NCBI GenBank assembly: GCA_003439945.1
Contig: QVRM01006422.1
Span: forward strand, 124,001-188,000
DNA from: Dermanyssus gallinae
Lineage: Eukaryota > Arthropoda > Arachnida > Mesostigmata > Dermanyssidae
Reading direction: 5' to 3'
Length of the DNA: 64,000 nucleotides
Position numbers and translations under genes: made by a program. Of this stretch, positions 59,137 to 64,000 are shown one piece after another; position 1 is the first letter of the stretch, and every line of letters starts with the position of its first letter. The notes beneath the pieces are model-generated. The model was given only the letters and a program-made list of their open reading frames with translations. It searched no databases and was not told the DNA's origin.

Positions 59137-60175
59137 AAACATCTTCTTACAATGTATAATTCGAGCTTTCGTCTACAGCTTCGAAGTAATGCCAACGTAA
59201 TACTGAACCTGAGGGAAAGAAGGAATCCGAGTTTTGTGGGTATGTGACTCCCACACTAGTCACGCCGGCTACTAGTGACGAATATGCGTCATGATTTCCC
59301 GAAACTTTCAACAAAATTATTATTCCGTTGCGTGTTTATGCTATTGTTTAAATTGTTCGTATATTAGGCTGTATAATTAACTTTACGATGCACATAAGTT
59401 GGCGGCAACGGCTCTTCTTCTTCCTGACTTATGACATAGACTAGTTGGCTATTTGAAAATGAACTTAGCAATAGAAAAACATCAGGCAGTTTTTGACCAA
59501 TGTTTCACCGCTTACAATCGGCAGCAGCTGCTTGAAGACTTACGATATCGGCTACATAACGGTTATTTTTTTCATTTAACTATTTATAGTCTAGAAACAT
59601 TGGAAATGTGCCCAAATATCTTATTAAAAACATTTTTATGACATTTAGATTGGTTTATTAAGAATACCCGCGGAGCTAAACTTTCTTGTTGTTGTAAATG
59701 GCAGCCTCTTTGCGGGAGTGAAAAAAGCGCCGACGTAAAATGGTGTTATTGGGAGAAGGCGGTTGTTAGGGAACATGAAGCGATGCTTGGCCAACTGCAC
59801 AAACAACTCAAATGTTTTTACTATTGTCTTTTAGTTTATTGCAGCTGTAATCTTAGGAATATAAATACTGCATCGAGGCACGTCTTACAAAACCACCACT
59901 TGCCATTGTACCACATTTGTTTAAGTTAGTATTGATTTGACGTACCATATGTGTGTTGGCCGTCGGCCTCAGGAGCTTTAACTGTACGCGCCTAATTAAA
60001 ATAGTTTTAAGATTATCGCTATATAGAATATAAAGACATAAGTTCACAAAATGGTGCCAGAGCAATACTACTTTGGTGAAGTCCTCTTGGGCTGTTACAC
60101 TGGTGCGCCAGTTGTCTTAACGAGTTCGTCAGGTAGACAAAAATGACATGTTACAGGAGACGGATAAGCATTGCG

Positions 60176-60177
<2 letters not shown>

Positions 60178-60225
<48 letters not shown>

Positions 60226-60303
60226 TCTGCAAGGTAATAATATAATAACTGATATTTATAGGTAACAATTAGTTATTACGAGATTGTATATATTAGAGAG
60301 GTA

Positions 60304-60363
<60 letters not shown>
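60178..60363. repeat. Two (TA)n arrays before the RT fragment
   Basis: TA tracts at 60178-60222 and 60309-60363. The second ends only a few bases before the truncated reverse transcriptase begins. Confidence 0.95.
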
Positions 60364-60367
<4 letters not shown>

Positions 60368-60369
60368 GT

Positions 60370-61910
60370 ACCTTGTATATACCTGGTACCTTGATGATGG
60401 CGTACTGGGGGGAGACGCATCCAAGGTTGCCGAAGATATTCGGCGCGTGCTTGAATTTCGCCAGATTTCAGGCTTGGAGCTGAATCCCGAGAAGTACGAG
60501 ATCTACGTTACGGGTGATAGTGCGCAGACGCCTGACCTCCGTCCCCTCCAAGCTTTATTGCCGGATTGTAAGATCACCCACGACTACGACCTGGAGCTTC
60601 TTGGAGTCCCCCTCCGACCGCAAGGACTCCCACGCGTTCTCAAAAAATAGGCAAAGCGTGTTAAAGGACGTCGCTAACAACCTCACCCCGCTCGGCGCTC
60701 ATCGCGCTCTCTTTTTCCTTCTTTCGTCGTTCTCAGCCACTAGGGTCAACCACCTTCTTTGAGGAGCTAATCTTACAGGGCGATTGGATGACCTTCGTCC
60801 ATTGAACAAGTTAACGCTGAACACCCTCTAGTCCCTCCTTAATCTTTCGCTGGCACCCCCCGCTCGAAAGCAGGCGCAACTACCGATTTCCAAGGGGATC
60901 CCGGATCCACTTATCTCGGCTGGCCCAGCGATAGTCTCCTTCTTCGATCTGAGAACAAGGTCATTGCACTTCTAGACGAAGCCGGCGCTATTCAGTACAA
61001 GGACCTCACAAGACGCCTTCAAGAGGAGTTAAAGACAATTTGCAGTGGTGCCCCGGACAATCCCGGAAGCCTCGAAAAAGCATATTGCTTACTCGCGGAC
61101 GCCATTGACGACGCCGCAAAGGCTCGTCTTCGGGCGGTCGCCGCTAAGGGATCCGGAGCCTGGCTGCATGCGCTCCCAAGCGCCCCACTGGGCACCCTTT
61201 TGGACGACGAAACTACCCGAATCGGGGCAGAACTTCGGCTCGGCTGTGATCTTGTTACTCCTCACCAATGCAAGTGTGGTCAACCTGTTGACAAGTTAGC
61301 CCATCATGGGTTGTCGTGCATCATGAGTGCAGGACGGCGTGCCCGACATGCCAGTATTAACGACACTTTTAGCCGAGCGCTCCGATCTAGCGGATTTCCC
61401 TGTATTCTAGAGCCCCAGGGTCTTTCCGCCGACGACGGCAAACGCCTGGACGGGATGACTCTAACCCTCTTCAGCCGGGGCAGGATGCTTGTCTGGGACG
61501 CCACAGTTACCGACTCATTAGCACCTTCAATGGTCGGTGGCGGGGCGGCCTCGGCAGGTTACGCTGGTGATCTAGCCGAGACAAGGAAACTCGCAAAATA
61601 CGCTTCAGTAGGGTACCCACATGAATTTCAACCGCTAGCGTTTGAGACCTTGGGCGGCCCAGGCAACCTCACCCGCAAACTCCTCCAGAGAGTCGGCGAG
61701 CAGCTGAACCTCGCAGCTGGAGACAAGAGATCTGCGGCTTTCTTGAGACAGCGCCTCGACATCGACGTCCAACGCGGGAACGCGGCGTCCGTCCGCGGCA
61801 CGCTGCTGAAGTGGTACCAACCCACTCTATACGAGATAGAGTAATATTCCCAGTGCACACGTTCTCAGAAGACAATTGTCGCTCCATCGGTATTCTTAAT
61901 AAATACTAAC
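60370..61910 (+). pseudogene. 5'-truncated non-LTR element: RT C-terminus plus nuclease-like domain
   Basis: It starts inside the polymerase active site (VYTWYLDDGVLGG), continues with a LELNPEKYE thumb-like block to a stop at 60650, then in shifted frames. From about 60950 one frame is open to the TAA at 61845-61847: YKDLTRRLQEEL, AWLHALPSAP, CKCGQ...HHGLSC, RARHASIND, LEPQGL, KRLDG, LVWDATVTD, RGNAASVRGTLLKW. The order RT then Cys/His cluster then (R)PDG/D resembles R2-type RLE elements (family inference). KRLDG replaces the KRPDG of the copy at 622-1347. The 3' end has GACAATTGTCGCTCCATCGG, AATAAA, then (TA)n. Frameshifts upstream show it cannot be mobile. Confidence 0.75.
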
Positions 61911-61913
<3 letters not shown>

Positions 61914-61958
<45 letters not shown>

Positions 61959-62036
61959 ACATATATATTGTATATATATGGGTATATATATATATATATA
62001 TATATATATCTATATATATATATATATACCCATATA
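61914..62036. repeat. (TA)n junction between two convergent retroelements
   Basis: TA tracts with inverted TATATATGGGTATATATA and TATATACCCATATATA islands, forming a near-palindromic junction. Confidence 0.93.
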
Positions 62037-62040
62037 TATT

Positions 62041-63990
62041 CAAAGTCTCCTTTATTGAAAAAGGGATGTTAAAATCACATAGCAGTCTTTACACTGATGG
62101 GCACGTCGCGAAACTCTCCATGCAAACGCGTTATTCACAACTTCGACATTAGCAACATCCGGTGGAATAACTGACACACCACTACGTAGATTATTTGGAC
62201 GTAATGTGAAAAAAGTACTAAATGTATTACTCCGGATTAGTTGTTTAAAAAGTCTCACGTCAACTTGCATTTGGTACTCGCTCTCTGTTGGGACTACGAG
62301 ACTCTCGCGTCTTACATTGCAGCGCCATGCAACTCGTTTGACAAATTTATCCTGCACTCGCTGGAGCCGTTCTACATCTTTTCTATAAAAGGGCGCCCAC
62401 ACGTGTGAACAATATGTCCACTTTGGTACAACAAGCGTATTATACAGTTTTATGTACATTGCTGGTTCATGCCCGATAAACGCTCTAAGAATGAGATTGC
62501 ACAGCCGAGACGCAGATTTTACAACTTCGGCGATATGAGAAGTATACTTCATTTGGCAATCAAATGTAACACCTAGGTCTTTGTATATTGACACTTCAGG
62601 TATGCTATGGCCGTTCATGAAATATGAAGTGTCGTCTTTGACTGTTTTCAGCACGGCGCATTTAGAAGTGGATATTTCCATTCTATTCAAGTGGCCCATA
62701 GTAGCACGGCATCAATTGCCTTCTGTAACTGGGTCTTGTCTTTGTCGTCTTTAACTTCAGTGTATATCTTTAGGTCGTCGGCATAAAGCTTGTAAATCAC
62801 CTCGAGTCTGCCAAGGACGAGTTTAAGGTCTTGAGCAAAAATTGCATACAAGAGCGGCCCTAGGCAGGAGCCCTGTGGGACTCCAGACGGACATGGAGCA
62901 GTACCAGACATAGCACTTTTTATCTTGATCCTAAAACTTCTGCCAGTGAGATAGGTTTGGCACCAATTTCGAAACCTAGGTCCGATGCCTAGCGATTCCA
63001 TCTTGCTTAGTAAAATTTGGTGGTCAACCCGATCAAAAGCACGCGAAAAGTCAAAGTAAACGATGTGGAGCGGAGATCCGTGATTTCGCGCCAGGGCCCA
63101 GTCATGAGAGACCTCCAATAATTCGGTTCCTGTCGATCGCCCCTTAGTGAATCCGTGTTCCTGATTGTCTAAAAGTTGGTTAGACGATAAGAAATTATAG
63201 ATACAATCAACGACTATTTTTTCCATGATTAAACAGGGGATGGCACACTGGGCAATAGGTCGGTAGTTCTCAGCAGTTGCTCTAGAGCCCTTCTTGTGCA
63301 CAGGTGTGACAATGGATTCACGGAAGACGGTGGGAACTTCGCCATCTTCGAAGGACCGGGTGAAAATTATTGCCAGAAGCTCGGCTAGAAACTCGGCCAG
63401 TTCTTTGAATACAATATGTGGTAGCCTATCAGGCGTAGATGTGCTTTTGCGTTGCAGATTTCGAAGTTTTTCGAGCACAATGAAAGGATGAAATTCAATG
63501 TCATTGAGTGTGTGCGCCGTTTGCTTGATTCTCGTGATGGAGACGTTTTGAGGCTTTATGTAGACACTTTTGAAGTAGTTCAGCAGAATCTCGGCCTTGT
63601 GTCCATCTTCGACTGCGGTGCCTTTTTCATGTATAAGCGGCGCTACTCCGGACTGTAGTTTAAAACGCCGGCCTGCATATCGAAAGAAGTCCCTTGCATC
63701 GCGGATATTCAGATTACTTTCCTCCAAGCGCCGACAACGCAATGCTGTACGTGCCAAATTACGCGAGAGGCGTTTATGGCTTTGAGAGGAGGGTGCACTG
63801 CTATTCAGTTTTCGAGTAGCTCTGTCCATAAAAGATTGTAAGTGGGGATGATCTTTGCATCATTTTCGGTGTATAACCTTCTACAAGGACGGACATGATA
63901 TTTAGGAAAGAACAGTACTGGGCATCCACTGATTGGCATTGTGCATAAGAGAGACGCCAATTTGTGGTTGCTAGAGTGGCAGCCATTGCA
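62041..63990 (-). pseudogene. Jockey/CR1-like LINE reverse transcriptase, frameshifted, running to the window edge
   Basis: Main ORF 63829-62687 (380 codons) carries RT motifs in order: STPDRLPHIVFKEL, TPVHKKGSR..AENYRPI, HGFTKGRSTGTEL, YFDFSRAFDRVDH, GVPQGSCLGPLLY and the catalytic LYADDLK. A second ORF (62699-62052) continues in another frame with STSKCAVL, YKDLGVTFD, CSHVWAPFYRKDVERLQ and a terminal HQCKDCY. The two overlap at about 62690, where one indel separates LLWA from RMEISTSKC. Another frame change near 63850 detaches the upstream linker. The expected N-terminal APE endonuclease lies beyond the window. The 3' end has AATAAA (minus strand, just after the stop) then (TA)n. It is the longest RT in the window. 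Confidence 0.88.
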
Positions 63991-64000
63991 TTATAATCAG

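Larger units (their letters stand above)
57021..60177. other. Non-coding spacer upstream of eIF4E
   Basis: ATC/ATG runs near 57165-57200 and 57425-57460, a (TA)n at 57679-57699, and a paired 27-bp repeat around GAGCTGTAGTTA(A/G) at 58047 and 58087. AGCCTCTTTGCGGGAGTG occurs at 58429 and again at 59703. No gene recognised. Confidence 0.5.

Overview
The window is nuclear DNA from a metazoan, most likely an arthropod. The genes have spliced GT/AG introns and encode animal proteins, and the spaces between them are filled with (TA)n microsatellites, CAN/GTN trinucleotide repeats, tRNA-derived SINEs and decayed retroelements. A chelicerate such as a mite or tick would fit, but the sequence does not prove it. 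I saw no rRNA gene, no convincing tRNA gene, no CRISPR array and nothing bacterial.

Six host genes can be rebuilt exon by exon, each with a consistent reading frame across every junction. In order they are: TRIP13/Pch2 (+, 7368-11738, 7 exons), an AAA+ remodeller of HORMA-domain proteins; MED30 (-, 19016-14952, 4 exons), a Mediator subunit; ACTL6A/BAP55 (+, 21261-27217, 7 exons), an actin-related subunit of chromatin remodellers; a PEBP/RKIP-family protein with a hydrophobic leader (-, 36421-29431, 3 exons); MED11 (+, 46802-50405 or 50658, 3 exons), a Mediator head subunit whose Gly/Met/Gln-rich tail is split by a one-base frameshift; and an eIF4E cap-binding protein with a long N-terminal extension (-, 56301-51304, 4 exons). 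MED30 and ACTL6A diverge from a shared 2.2 kb spacer. ACTL6A/PEBP and MED11/eIF4E converge. No operon-like logic links the genes, although two Mediator subunits lie about 28 kb apart.

The ends of the window are retroelement-rich. Bases 167-1347 hold two fragments of a reverse-transcriptase-linked domain with a C-x-C...H...C cluster and an RPDG motif. Bases 2084-2870 are a LINE remnant split by a SINE with a 17-bp target duplication. Bases 60370-61910 are another copy of the first family (YLDDG RT motif plus nuclease-like domain), and 62041-64000 is an antisense Jockey/CR1-like LINE RT. The last two meet tail to tail in a (TA)n tract.

At least four tRNA-derived SINE families (called A-D here) are dispersed through introns and spacers. 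A long-inverted-repeat foldback element lies in PEBP intron 1 and a related MITE lies upstream of PEBP. Local duplications have left a dead copy of a TRIP13 exon start, a dead copy of the PEBP last exon inside an ACTL6A intron, and a 201-bp tandem duplication ending at the PEBP exon 1 donor. The 37.9-46.3 kb region is dominated by trinucleotide repeats and has no recognisable gene.
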